This document shows, one piece after another, positions 1-12,900 of a DNA stretch of 64,000 nt. The stretch's first letter is position 1. The number at the start of each line of letters is the position of its first letter. Location of the stretch: the NCBI RefSeq assembly GCF_020740795.1, contig NC_067284.1, positions 100,555,440 through 100,619,439 on the forward strand. Direction: 5' to 3'. Source of the DNA: Apus apus. Taxonomy: Eukaryota > Chordata > Aves > Apodiformes > Apodidae. The notes under the pieces were generated by a model, which worked only from the letters and a program-made list of their open reading frames with translations, had not been told where the DNA came from and searched no databases. The position numbers were made by a program, and so were the translations under genes.

Positions 1-694
1 TATTAAAATGTAATGAATTTGAAATAGCTAATTATTTCACTGCTGGTATCTTTTTTCTTTAGTCACTGCAGTCAGCAGGACAATAGGATTACAATTAAGA
101 TTGTTCCCTCTTTTATTCCCCATTTTTCATCTTGTTTTTCAGGCACAGGCAAACTGTCTTTCCACAATTCCCTTCCTTTAATTTGCTTTCAGTTTAGCAA
201 TGTGAGTATATGGCACAATAACACACAGTCTTAATCTCCCAAACCTTCTGCTCTCTGCTTGCTCTGTCAGGCCACTGTCTTCAAGTCTGACAACCCTCAA
301 ACTCAAGCATTTTGATGAAAACTCGAAACCTTATCTTTCTATGCGGTAGCTTCAGCATTTCTTCAAAGCATTTTATCAAACACCGTTATTTTAAATCCTT
401 ATAAAACCTTAGCACTAGGCAGAAATAACTTGACAGGTATTAACCTCTCAAATGCATTGGAGTTTCACCTGGATTTCAACAGTTCTTTCTCTGTGTGCTC
501 TGGTTGTATGAAAACCAGAGCAAAGGAGGAGTGTGCCGATTGACAGAAAGCTGTGCTACCTCTTTGCTTGAACTTGCAGGGGCTGTTTTCACTCCCAGTG
601 CTGTTCTCCCAAATGCTTGCAACTTTCCTGGCTTGGTAATAGTTGCAAATTTTGCAAGGCTATTCTTTAATCTTACATTCAAATCAAAACTGAA

Positions 695-965
695 GTCTTG
701 AGCAGAACTGGGCCAAGGATTGCCTCCTGCAAGATCCTGTTTGAGATGCCCTTCTAGTCTGATGGAAAACTACTGATAAATATTTTTGAGGGCAATTTAT
801 CAAATAGTCTGCACACCCACTTCACAGAGATTACAATCTAGGCCATGTTTCCTTAGCTTATGTCTAAAACACAGTACTGTGGAACAGTCTCAAAACCTTT
901 ATCATGTCAAGATATATCAAATCAAGGTACATCTTGTGTTTTCCTTCAGTAGGCAACTTAGCCCT
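695..965 (-). repeat. Decayed CR1-type reverse-transcriptase fragment
   Basis: The plus strand has CTTAGCTTATGTCTAAAACA, then GGAACAGTCTCAAAACCTTT, then ATGTCAAGATATATC, the reverse complement of the RT palm motif region in old CR1 elements. Read on the minus strand it gives a broken version of the D-x-x-KAFDTVPH motif (seen as DKGFETVPQY, with a stop just before it). Limits are approximate. Confidence 0.55.
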
Positions 966-3900
966 ACAAAAGTAGAAAATCAAATGGGCTTACCAGACAT
1001 TTCCTCTCATTTAGTTATTGACTCTACTGTCTTCTGAGTACTTGCCAGTCATTAAAAATAACTAATTCTGGAACCTTTTGGGGATTAATTCTGGTCTAAC
1101 CAAGACACTGTCAAGCAACACTGATTTGCAAAACACCCTCCCAACAAGCCAAGATTATTCACCAATGTAGGTGCCCTGGGCCCATGCAGCAAGCTCAGCT
1201 CTTCTGCCATGCTCTGCTGCTGCTCTGCAAGCATGACCATGGCTTGCCCTGGGAAGCCCAACATGGAAACAATAACACAGGTGCAGGTAAATAATTTTCC
1301 TGTTTGGCTTTCAGGGATGGAAGCAGAGGAGACAGCATGGTGCACTCACTCGTGCCCTCTGGCCAGCCTACCTCCACTCTCTGCCAGCTGATCTTGGGAA
1401 AGGGACCTCCAAACAAAGGATTGTGCTGCCACACCAAAAGGAAAGGCATGAAGTGGACAATCCAAACCAAGGCAACTGCTCATGTGAGTGTGGGATTTCG
1501 GGAATGGTGGAATCCTACCAGCTAAGCACAAGAACCCACAGAGAGGCCCAGCAAATACAGGAGAAGAAAACAATGTTCAGTGACGTGGTTATGATGAACA
1601 CAAACAAAAATCAGTTGAGCACATACATGTTCTCAAGCTGCTACCTACTGGTTTACAAGATGACATGGCAGAGATGAAGTTGATCTAAAAAGAATATTGT
1701 GCTGGCCTCACATGTGTCAATGAGCCCATATAAACTAAAGGAACAATCCTGTCAATGCCTGTGAGAAATCAGCCGTGCAGCCTAGTTGTTCCCCACACAG
1801 TTACACAAGTCCTATAATATTTTAGTATTTAAAAATTTTTAGTGACTTTGTATTAATTTTCCATGCTTCTTCCAGAAAAATATTATGTTTAAAGGAAACT
1901 AAGCAAACTAAATCAATTTATGAGCTAGGCCGGTCCACAAAGAGAATCTCCTACTACAGATTTAATGATTACATTTCTATTTTATGAAAGAAAAGTCAAA
2001 TGAAACAGGCAAACCTTCTGATATACCAGAACATGCAGATTCTTTGCTGTGCATCTCCCACGGGCTTTTATGTCCAAATCAAGAACTAAGTCATTTTGGA
2101 AGTGTTCTGAATGGTTAACATTAAAGAAAGCATTCAGATACTGCATTGCCATATGGCTGTGACAAGCAGGGAAGAAGGCCACCTTCTGCATTTATTGCAT
2201 CTTTAGGTCAGTGTTGTATCTGAATCCAAACTGGGTTCATATTATAATTTTCAAGCTGGTAAAAAAGGCAATCTATGCTTTTTATCCTGACGTAAGGATA
2301 TTATCTACACGTTTCAAGACCTAGGTGGAATTACACCATGCCTCCCCCCAGCAGAGTCCAGGATGTGAGGACCTTCCACCTTGCTGCACTAGCAACACAG
2401 CCTGCCTCAAAGCTTTCAGAAAACCTGCAGCAGTCCTGGATGCTCTTGAGCTGCTGGGGCTGAAATACACCAAGCATTTCCTGTGTGTGCTGTGAGGTGG
2501 AGGGAGCTTTGGCTCCTCAGTCTTGCAGATGCTTCAATGGCTGCTTGGGGATTGCTGGAAGAGTATGACTGCTGGAGTCTTGTACTCACCTGGGACAGAG
2601 CTAGCAAGAGATTTCCTAAGGGCCTTCCCCATCTCCCACCCCCCCTCCCCTTATATTCAACTGCACAACTATGTGGAAAGTGGCTAGAATTTACAGCTGT
2701 AACTTACTGGACTTCTGGTTTTGTTTGTACTACTTTAATACTATAATTTTAATTTTACAGGGCACATATTACCTTCTATAAAATAACACAGTCATTTTTC
2801 ACTGAGTCACTTTTCACGATCCTGAGTTTCAGGCAGTATTGAATAAATAACTGAGAAATGTTTTGATAGTTTAATAAGAATGTTATTTCATGTTTCTTTT
2901 GGAGGATATGGCATGGGAAAACAACTTTAGCTTACTTTCAGTCATTTATCTAGTGTCTCTACTTCTATTATTTCATATAGAAAAAAAATCTGTTGCACAC
3001 ACACTAGCATACATGAACACTTTGATGTTACTATCTTGAACCACTTAAAATTACTGAAATACAGTCATGAAATCCAGCCTAAAAGCAATGATCTAGCCAG
3101 GCCTTCATCCTTCAAGAATAAAGAAAAAAAGTGAAAACATGAGTTTTTTCCTGCCATAAAACTATGTTGAGGTTGGAAAGAATGGGTGGTGTCTCCCTTT
3201 TAGGCTTCTGGGAAGAGTTCTTCTAATGCTGGAGTCTTTGGGTTGGGAGAAGGAATTCTGCTTTTCCGGCTCTCTAAGACCAGTCAAAGGATTCTGCATC
3301 TGCCCCTAGAGATGCATACATCAAACGTAAATCTCTAACAGGCCAGGAAAACATCAGGGTAAGCAATACCTATCTAAATGCACAATACCAAGGGAGGTGT
3401 AGATGTGGGGGTTTTTTAATACATTTTATAGATCCCACTGAGTTTTGTTTTAGAAAATACTACTTCAGGTTCCACACATGCAAAAATTTTAGTCTAATTA
3501 TTGTAATGGTTTCTTTTGCAGAAGAGTACTTAATAAATGAACAACTCAGCCTGAGAGTCTGCTTTTTTGTGATCTTTGTGATCTTGCTGCAGACTAGAGT
3601 CAAAGCACCCTATACAAATACTGGAAAACTTGGCTCTAATTAAAGCCAATTTCTCTCATAATGAATCAATATCCAGGTGTGCAACAGGCTGCTGGCAAGA
3701 AATAAGAAATTCTATTAGTTCCCAAACAACACAGACAACAGATCTAGCTCACCTGCTCCTCAGCAGTTTCTTTGCCAGATCAATACAAAACCTGCAAGCC
3801 CTGACCAAAGTACAGCACAATCAATGCTGCAAGGAGATCCAGTTTCATGAGCACAACCTATAATGTCAAGCTTGCAGTACAACCTTGGCTGAGGGAAAAG

Positions 3901-4039
3901 AAATGGCTGATAATAACATTTTGTGTGGTTTAAATGCACAGTTTATGGATTTGGGGGAAAAAATAAAAAGAAAGGAGGGGGGGTGTTCAAGAACTTTAAA
4001 AGGCCACCACCACACCATCTGTCCCTTCCCACTCCAGCT

Positions 4040-4560
4040 TCGTGCTTTTAAAGACAGCTGAGTTTGCGTTTAAAGACCTTGAAACTATTGATGACTCTGC
4101 CGTGATTTCGTCCGGGAAGGAGCAAGAACCCGGCTGGAACCAGCGTAGGGCAACCTAGCAACTCTGCTGCAGGATGGGCTGCTCGCTTCACAGCCACGAG
4201 CCTTAAGTTCAAATGCTCTCGTCTGCAAGCAGATGGGTGATCCAGGCAGGAATCGGGCGCCGGAGGGACGGGATGTTGCTGATCAGCACAACAACCGCCC
4301 CACCTAGTGTAGCAGCCCGACACGGCAGCAGCGTCTCCCGGAGACCCACAACCCCTGGCCCACCGGGTGCTCCCCGGGCAGTCAGCTGGTGTGGAGGTGA
4401 GAGGGAACAGGAGGAGCAGCAGAATGTGTCAGAAGACTGCGGGGGCAGTTGGGTGCGTATGGCACGAGGCGTGTTGCTGGGCTCAGGGAAAGCTGCTTCA
4501 GTGGTGACGAGGCCAGATGCTGCACCCAGTGTAAGGATGCTCTTTGCTCTGGAGTCCTGC
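4040..4560. promoter_or_regulatory. Isolated CpG-enriched patch, possible alternative promoter or enhancer
   Basis: CG dinucleotides are much more frequent here than in the surrounding AT-rich sequence, and long open frames occur on both strands (about 4209-4727 minus, 4213-4569 plus). I recognise no protein in either frame. If 1-19.3 kb is PHACTR2 intron 1, this could be one of the alternative first exons that gene uses in mammals. Function is inferred from composition and position only. Confidence 0.3.
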
Positions 4561-7500
4561 CAAAAATAACTAGAGTAAGCAAGAGGTAACGAAAGAGGAG
4601 CTACAAGGGGGTTAATCCTACTTTGTGGCTGGGCAAAACACCTCGTTTTGACCATGTATTGATAAACCACAGCATTGTCACAGAAGTCAAAAAGCTTGAC
4701 TTTTTCTTTTCCCCCCTCCCGCAGCAAGAAGGCTCCTTAAGGCCTTATAGGGCAGAAAGTGTCATGAACAAAGGGTAAAAAAGCTCTACTACTTTTTACA
4801 CTCATTGCATGGGGGGAAAAAAAAAAAAAAAGTAAAAAAAAAAGACTACTCAGATGAGTTGGCACTCTCTTCAAGAAATGACTGTAATGCAAACAAGTTG
4901 TTTTATGCTACCAACCTACTTGTCTGATCTTTTTTGTTGCATTGTCTGTGTTTTTATGCACCTTCATGGAATTCTTGGAAAATCCTGAGCCATGGACAAT
5001 TCTCCTCATCTTCATGGCATGACAGAGCTCAAGCTGGTGAGGGTCCAGAATATCAGCTCTGCTGGCCACCACAGGTAGATGGGCTCCTGCAGTAATTGAT
5101 GCTAGATGGAAACATCCCCACTTTTCTCACACTTGGTGGACATTGCAGTGCAAAAGATCTGGAGAATAAAGATTTTCCACTGAACAGGGATCAAGGGAGC
5201 AGAGCAAAAACATGTTTTGCTGGAGATGGAAGAGGCAGAGCAGAATCAACTCATTTTTCTGGATTGAAAAATAATTTGTTCTGTTTGTGGGATAATCAAA
5301 GAACTGTCAAAAATGGGTTTGAAGGAATTGCTTCTGTTCCCGTTGGGGATCTTTCATATTTTAAACTCTCTCCATCTGCCTTTGCTATCTGAGTCTGTAA
5401 TATTTTTCTCCTTTTGATACCATAATAAAAGGACTAGCTGAATTGAAAGAGGTAATATGGCCAACATCAGAGAAGAGCCATCACTCTCCTCACCCCCACT
5501 CACAGGCAGGAGAGATTGGAGTAACCCTGCATCATGGACAATCCCCCTTTTTCCTGTCCTTATCTAAGTAACAAGGAGCAGTGGCAGAGCTCTTATGCCA
5601 CAAGGAGATCTCTCATGTGAAGCTACCTGGAGACCTCCATGTCCTCCACTGTGTACCTTCATAGGGCTTTCACAGGAAAAAACGTAGAAGTGGCTATAGA
5701 ATGTTACCTACTGTGTAATTGCCATAAATGCTTTCTGTGTGCTGCTTGTTTAATTACTTTTGGAAAACAATCTTCCATTTATTTTTATCACTATTGAGCC
5801 TGGGCAATCACAAAACATGTTAATGCATCTCACAGCTCCTTACATCAGGATTTTCTTAAGAGGCTGGAACTGAAAAAACCTGGTCTTGTCCCAAAGAGAC
5901 TTTTTTTTCCAAAGGACTGTGATATTTGACTTCAGGTCTCATCTTTCTAAAGTGTTATGAAGTGTTCTTTGGATGAAAGCTGCAGCAATGTATTTCAGCC
6001 TGAATCAAAGCCTTTTGAAGTCAATAGCAGCATTGCCAGCCACAAGTGTGCAAAAACCATGAATCAGGCCTCCAGAAACTTGAGGATGACATAGACAGCA
6101 TGTTATAACTTCATTTAAAAGTATATATATATAAAAAAAAAACCCAAACAAAAAAACCAAACAAACAACAAAAGAGAAAACTCTACTGATTTCAGAATGC
6201 CTGGGCATTGCAGAACCATGTTTTCAGAAGTTTTCAACACCAAAGAAGCCCAGCAGCCCTTGGGGAGAAAACAACTGAGAATGTGTCTAAAAGGGCCAAA
6301 CGAAAACAATATTAAACACTGGAAAGTCACAATGAAATCACAAGCCTAGAAACACTGCCTTACACTTCAGTGACTAGTGCATTCAGAAGAAGACAGCCCA
6401 GCAGCTGGGGGTGAAGCTGGGCTGTGCTGCAGCCACAGCAGCGGCTTGGCTGGACCAGGCTGCCATGCTGGCATAGCCTGAGTTGCGTGCTCGGTTCAAG
6501 AAAGCTCACTCAGCTAAATGTGCTGGGTCTCCTCCTTTTTCTCAAAGCCAGTGCATTTGCTGAGGGATTAAAATGTCCTTATTATCTACTAGCACTATAC
6601 CAAATACACTGAAATAGGATGAAAAATGTCAGCATAGTCCATATGAGGAAAGGAAGGGGTTGCCCAGCTCTTTCTCCTTCCTTGGCAATTTCAAAGCACA
6701 GTGACCAAAACCTGCTTCCCTGTTCAGAGTGAGGGTCTGCATGGCCAGCCTTCAGCCTTTCTGTTGGGATTGACAGATAGCTACCAGTTGGTTCCTTCCT
6801 TACCTGTGACTATACCTGTATTTTCTAGCAGAGAAAGCAAGGTTCCACCAGTCTGCTGGCTAAATGTTTGTATTTCAGTGGTTCAGAAACATGTCATTCA
6901 AGTGAACTGGACTGAACTGAAAGTGGTTTGTTATTTTTTCACTTATATGTCATCATACACAAGGACCTACCAATGCCTATGGACAGGGCATACCTGATAT
7001 GTTCTTATTCTTTGCACATCATGGATTCTCAACAGAAGAACCCACACTGCAATTTTATGTATAAAATATGCAACTGCATCAAAAACTGCCCTGCAGTTCT
7101 CTGGCAGAGTATCTCAGTGCTGACTGTCCACATGGCTCAGCCAGTGCTCAGTGCTGTTACAGAAATTCCTGGGCTCAGAGCAATCCACCTAGGGACATTG
7201 CATCCCTCAAAGCCCAAGGAGGTAAGGCATTCCATTAGAAGACAAGGGAGGGATTTTGTTCCCTGAACCACACCATCCTTTACTGCAGGAGTTGTCAGTG
7301 TCAGAGTGAATCCCACAGACATCTGCATCTACCAAATGCCACCGAACCCAGCTTATGATTTCTTCTTCGTACAACTATTACACTGACTGAATCACCTTCA
7401 CAGTGATCCCAATTGCCTCAAATAATGAAAGTCACTCCTGCAACAACTCTGTTTCAAAAAGATTATGCTTCCATTAAAAAAAATGGAGATTAGGACCACT

Positions 7501-8394
7501 GAAAAGTGTGCATATTTTGATAGTCTTTGTTGACATTTAAAAGGATTAGAAACCATTTGCATGTATTTTTAAAACTCAGGTCCTTCTTATAAATGTGTGT
7601 AATTTGAAGCATCTAATCCTGAGTATGAGTGATGCATATTTGCCATATACAGCGCTCTTTTTGGATATTTTTTCCCCTCTTGCCCATTATTATGATAATC
7701 AACATTTGTATAAAAACATTTTGGATCCAATTTCATTTATTTCATACATGATATGCATGAAGTATAGTTTTCTGGGATTTATTTCCGCTGTGGTATATAT
7801 ATAACTCCAGCATATTCACTGGAGCAGAAGTACAGAGCTCTAATAAGTGTTAGAATTCACTAATTAGTGCCTGAATTAAAATCTCCTTGACATAATTTAT
7901 TTAAAAATAGCAATGGGCTAAGACAGCAGGAAAAACTTGTTTATTCAGTGGACTTCCCACTGTCAAGACCTTGTTGTCTAGAATTCATCTAAGCACTCTT
8001 AATATTCATCCAAATTCATCCAACTATATATTTATCCTAAGCCTAGGGTAAAAGTGAGTGCAATGCAACTTCTTTTCAAAATACTGAGGGATAATTTTTT
8101 TTTTTTTCCCCTCTGACTTCACATCTTATTGCCAGTTAGCTCTTTGCTGCTTGGGAGAATTCCTTCCCATCTGTTTAGTTTCCCTCAGTGTTCCCTCTGT
8201 TACAAATGGGGGACGTAGATGTGGCTCTTCCATCCAGCCAAAAAGCAAGATCTGTCTTTAACTCTTTAGTCCAGTGCATCTGGTGCAGGTGGATGTCTTG
8301 TTTACTCAGTCCTGACTTGACCTAAACACAAAACAATAAAAAACCCCACAAATTCAAAAGGCCCTTCTCATTGCCACTGCAAACCAGCTTCTTC

Positions 8395-8548
8395 CCACAT
8401 GCTTTTTAGTGCATTTCCAGCCCTGATTTTAAGTTCCTCCAGCAGGGTGGCTTTCACTGTTCCCCCTGGAAGACTATTCCCCAGCCCAATACATCTCACT
8501 CCCAAGTAATATCCTTTACACATGTTCCCCCTTGTGCTTGCAGGACTG
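8395..8548 (-). repeat. Ancient CR1 LINE 3' fragment
   Basis: CTGGAAGACTATTCCCCAGC and CAATACATCTCACTCCCAAG correspond in order to the reverse-complement 3' region of old amniote CR1 copies, where a 'gggagactattccacagcc' phrase is typical. No open frame is left. Boundaries are approximate. Confidence 0.65.
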
Positions 8549-9460
8549 TTCCAGTCTTGGCCTACAAGTAGTAGAAGAAATACCTATTTCCCCACAGAGT
8601 TTACACAATAATGCAACAAAGTGGCAAAAGCTCTGTGCTCCACTGAGGTACTTTCACTCCAGAAGAATTTATGTGATACCAACTTGTGTGTTGCTTGCAA
8701 TAGATTATTTCTAATTTTAATAAATGACAAGTCCACCACAGTTCAAAACCATCCAAAACAGATGATATAATTACAAACCTCATTGAAGACATAAGCAAAT
8801 AAGCAAATAAATTCTTTATGTAAACTGCTGACACCAAGACTAAGCCTGATGGGTTTTTTTCTCTCTGAATTTGGCAGACTGGTTACAGACTTCTTGCCAG
8901 CACTGGCTGTGTCAGTGATGTTTCCTTTCTCTTTCTAAAAGACTGGCTGCTGCATTATTTTAGATACTGTAAAAAAGTGCTTTTGTTTGCATTTTGCTTA
9001 ACCCAGCTTGAGTTAAGGAGCGGTTTCAAAGTAACACCAAACTTGCTGTTAGGCAACTACCTTGCTATTTCAAGATAGAGTGCTACCTCCCCTCATCCAA
9101 ATTTGTAGAGCTGCCCACCTCCTGGTGCTGCTAGAATAAAAGTCCTTATGTGCCTCCTGGAAGCTGCAGCAGGAGAAACTTCCTCCCAGGGTCTGGTGAT
9201 GATCCCAAGAGCTCTTTGACACAGAGCCAAAATAGGGCAGGCAGCATGGCTGCCCTACAGCTGAAATAATGTGATTCCCTCTGCTGTTTCCCTCCAGGTC
9301 TGGCAGATCTGGCACTGCAGGGCTGTAGCTTTGAGGTGTTGTTTCTGATAGACCACTAAATGCACAGGCTGTAGCCTGATGTCCTCATGTACCCAGTGAT
9401 AAACAACCACACCACAGAGTGAAATGGGCACTGTTGGCTTCGGAGCCAAAATCACCTACA

Positions 9461-9985
9461 AAATCATAGAATAAAATCATAGAATTGTAAAATCATAGAA
9501 TCATAGAATAGTTTGGGCTGGAAGGAACCTTTAAAGATCACCTAGTCCAGCCCACCCTGCAATTAGCAGGGACATCTTTAATTAGATCACATTATTCAGA
9601 GCCCAATCCAATCGGACCTTCAGTGTTTGCAGGGATGGGGCATCTACCACCTCTCTGGGCAACCTGTTCCAGTGTTTCACCGCCCTCATGTAAAAAAAAT
9701 GTTTCCTTACATGTAGTCTAAATCTGCCCTCTTTCAGTTTAAAACTACTGTCCTATCACTACAGGCCCTGCTAAAATGTCTTTTCCCAGCTTTCCTGTAG
9801 GCCCCCTTCAGGTACTGGAAGGCTGCTATTAGGTATTCCCAGAGCCTTCTCTCCTCCAGGCTGAACAGCCCCAACTCTCTCAGCCTGTCTTCACAGCAGA
9901 GGTGCTCCAGGCCTCTGATCATTTTTGTGGCGCTCCTCTGGACCTGCTCCAACAGGTCCATGTCTTTCCTGTGCTGAGCACAGTA
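9461..9985 (-). repeat. CR1 LINE, 5'-truncated 3' end
   Basis: The left end is a run of AATCATAGAAT units, the reverse complement of the CR1 3'-terminal repeat, followed by GGAAGGAACCTTTAAAGATC and the CR1 3' region. On the minus strand 9961-9734 still encodes the reverse-transcriptase C-terminal area (LLEQVQRSATKMIRGLEHL, then LRELGLFSLEERRL). The element is truncated at its 5' end near 9985 and is clearly of avian type. The coding part is degraded beyond that block. Confidence 0.93.
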
Positions 9986-12900
9986 GTCATATTTACATTC
10001 ACTGGTGTGAAGATGCTATTAGACAAATCCCAGCTTGACTATATAAAGAAGAGGAAGCTCTGAAAATTAGTTCATCAATCCTTTGGAAATGTTTTCCTGA
10101 AATTATTTTTGCTATTTTAGATCAAAAGCTATTGTTTATCTCAACTTCCAAAGAATAAGGCAAAAATCATAGCAGATGTGCTTCCAAAGACTTAAATAGC
10201 TGGGTGGCAGCATATTTTTTGGATTTGCTATTCACTAAAATAAACATGGTGTGAAATACTGCCATTCAGTTTTGTTTGCAGCAAGGCATAACAGGAAGAC
10301 AGCATTATTTTTCTGTTAATCTTCTAAAGTCAAAAGAAAGATACTGTGCCCATGGTGAGCTGCAACTCTCCCTCTTGGCTCACTCCTAAAGATACAGAGT
10401 TGAGAGTCTACTCTGAGAAACACAGACAGAGGTGTCCATGGCCCAAATAACAAAACCATGTTTCAACCTTGGGGCCAGAGCAGCTCATATCATGACTTGG
10501 GATGTCCACTAGTCCCTGGTGGATTACACTTGCTCTGGCTTTGTAAGTGAAACAACTTACTGCAATTTTTAACCCTTCTGAGCTTGCCCAAACTACATTT
10601 AATCAGAAACAAAACAAAACAAAAAACAACAAACAACGGATTTATGTCTCATATACACTGCTTTTTCATGCTGCATTTTGGTAGCACTCCATTTTCAGAT
10701 TAAAAGTTCTGCTTCATTGGTGGTTTAAACCACTAACATTAACTGTCAGCCCTGATGCTGTGCAACAGAGGAAATAAATAAAAAAATGGCAAGCAGATGA
10801 CTGCTCATTATCCTTTCACTCCCGAATTTTAAATATAGCTGTCTGTGTTTGAACACAAAGAAGGCCTGCAATTAGGACACATTCAACTGCAAATGAGCCA
10901 CAATCCATTCCTTACTCTGCCTGTAGCTGATACAAAACAATTTCTTAACACCACTTCTATTTGATATCTCTAACGTTCTTGAGTACTGTATTAGTCACAG
11001 ATCTATCTTAAAAACTACTATTCTCCCCCAAAAACGGAAAAGCAGACACGCATGCTTGGCTCAATGTGCTCTTTAGGGCCTAGTTCCATAAAATACTTTT
11101 GTATACATCCTTAATCTTTAAAGAAGGCTTTTGAACCTTTAAAGAATTAGGTATGAAATTATTTAGCCATGACCAAGTGAAGTGGTAGTGGTTACACTTG
11201 CCCTGTATAGGTGGATGGGGTCCCTTAGAATACACACATTTCTGTGCCAGGACATTTCTGACACTTCTCTGCTGCCTTTGTTCCTATTCCTGCCCCTCAA
11301 ACTAGAAGGGAAAAAACCTCCTACATCAAATTTTCGTATGATGCAAAATTCTAAAAAACTTCGAGTAATTTTTTGAAGTGACAATTTTCAAATTTCACCA
11401 GTTATTTCTCCTGAAAGTGCAGAAATGTGCCTGAAATCAGGATTGTTTCTACCAAAAAGTGGATTTTCACAAAACTCTTATTTTATCAGAATACATTTGT
11501 ATACAAATAAACTTTATCTTTTTAACTTTTATCTTTTTAACAACTTTAAATAATGCAAGGAACGTGCCAGACTTCAGCCTTCTCCTGATCCTCACCACTG
11601 TACCAAGCTTTAACTTAAAAAAGCTCTGAAGCATTTATCCTCCTTTCCTAATATTCGGCAACCTTTTGGTTTGTTCATTTGTTGTTTGTCTATTTATTTA
11701 TTTATTGTAAGGGGATTTTTTTCCCCTTCCCACTGAATTCCTAAAACTGAACTAACCTTTGCCTGTAAAAATTCTGACCTTTATCTCCTTGTGACAGCCA
11801 GAAAAGAAACATAATGTTTGCAGTTTCCAAGTCCATCCACATCTCAGTCTCTGTGGTCAAAAAGCCTCTAACAACTGGGAAGTGCTGGAGTTCACCAGGC
11901 TTGAGTGGGCAGAACAGACTCTAACACATACACAGCCAGACCTAGACAGAGGATCATCCAAAATGGTACGTAGGCCATTGAAGCAATAAAAAAGAGATTT
12001 ATTGGAAGCTGTGGAGAAGACAGAAAACAAGCTAGCAGGAGTAAAAGAGTGGGGAGAAGGTGAAAGGAGGAAAGAGATGAGTGCCTTTATTTCCAGTATA
12101 GTCTGGATAAGAGAGACTTCAGTAAAGGTGCCAAAACTGTGCGACTGACTGATGCACCCAGCTAACAGGAATAGCCTGTGGCACTGGGCAACTGGGCAGC
12201 TTCCCCAGGGGGGAGCCAACACAACTTCTGTGTGAGTCTGAAGCCATGTCTGAAGTTGAAGGGGAAGAAAAAGCAACTGCTTCTAATAGGAGTCCACTCT
12301 CCCCCAGACAAGTTGTCTTCTTGATACTGTAATTTGTGCAAACATTAGGAAACGTAGGGCAAGCTGTAAAATACATGTTGAATTAAAAACAACCACTAAA
12401 TGGTACATGTTCTGAAAATAAGACAACTAGTTAAAAAAAATCATGGTCACTACTTCAAAGAGAAGCCATTTAAACACATATCACATGAGGAGTCACCAAG
12501 TGTCCACTTCTGGTAGAACATTTCCTCTTCCACATTTTCTTCCCAGTAGCCCACTGTTTGTCCCTGTATTTCTCTGAATGGGGCCAACATGAAAAATAGG
12601 AAGGGCAATCCAGAATGTGCCAGAAATGTATAAGAAACATAAAAGATAAGAGACAGGGTTAGAGTCTTACCACCAATGCATGCAGTGGTTTAATCTGCTT
12701 TTTAGCTTCACTTAATCACAAAGTCCTCTACCTGAGAGCACAGCAGGCTTGCAAAGCATAGTGGCTTTGAAGTTTCAGGCAATATTAAAGCAGTGTCCAC
12801 ACTTCTGAGTCCATTATAAGAATTTTTGATACTGATATAATTTACTAGTATTTCACTGCTTCAGCCTTTTAAAACTCCAAAATCCTTACAATACTAAAGG

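Noticed and set aside
4209-4727. 172-codon minus-strand frame in the CpG-enriched patch
   Set aside because: The protein has no recognised motif, and a competing plus-strand frame of similar quality exists. Kept only as a possible regulatory patch.
9734-9961. 75-codon minus-strand frame as a host gene
   Set aside because: It is the RT C-terminal region of the CR1 element.
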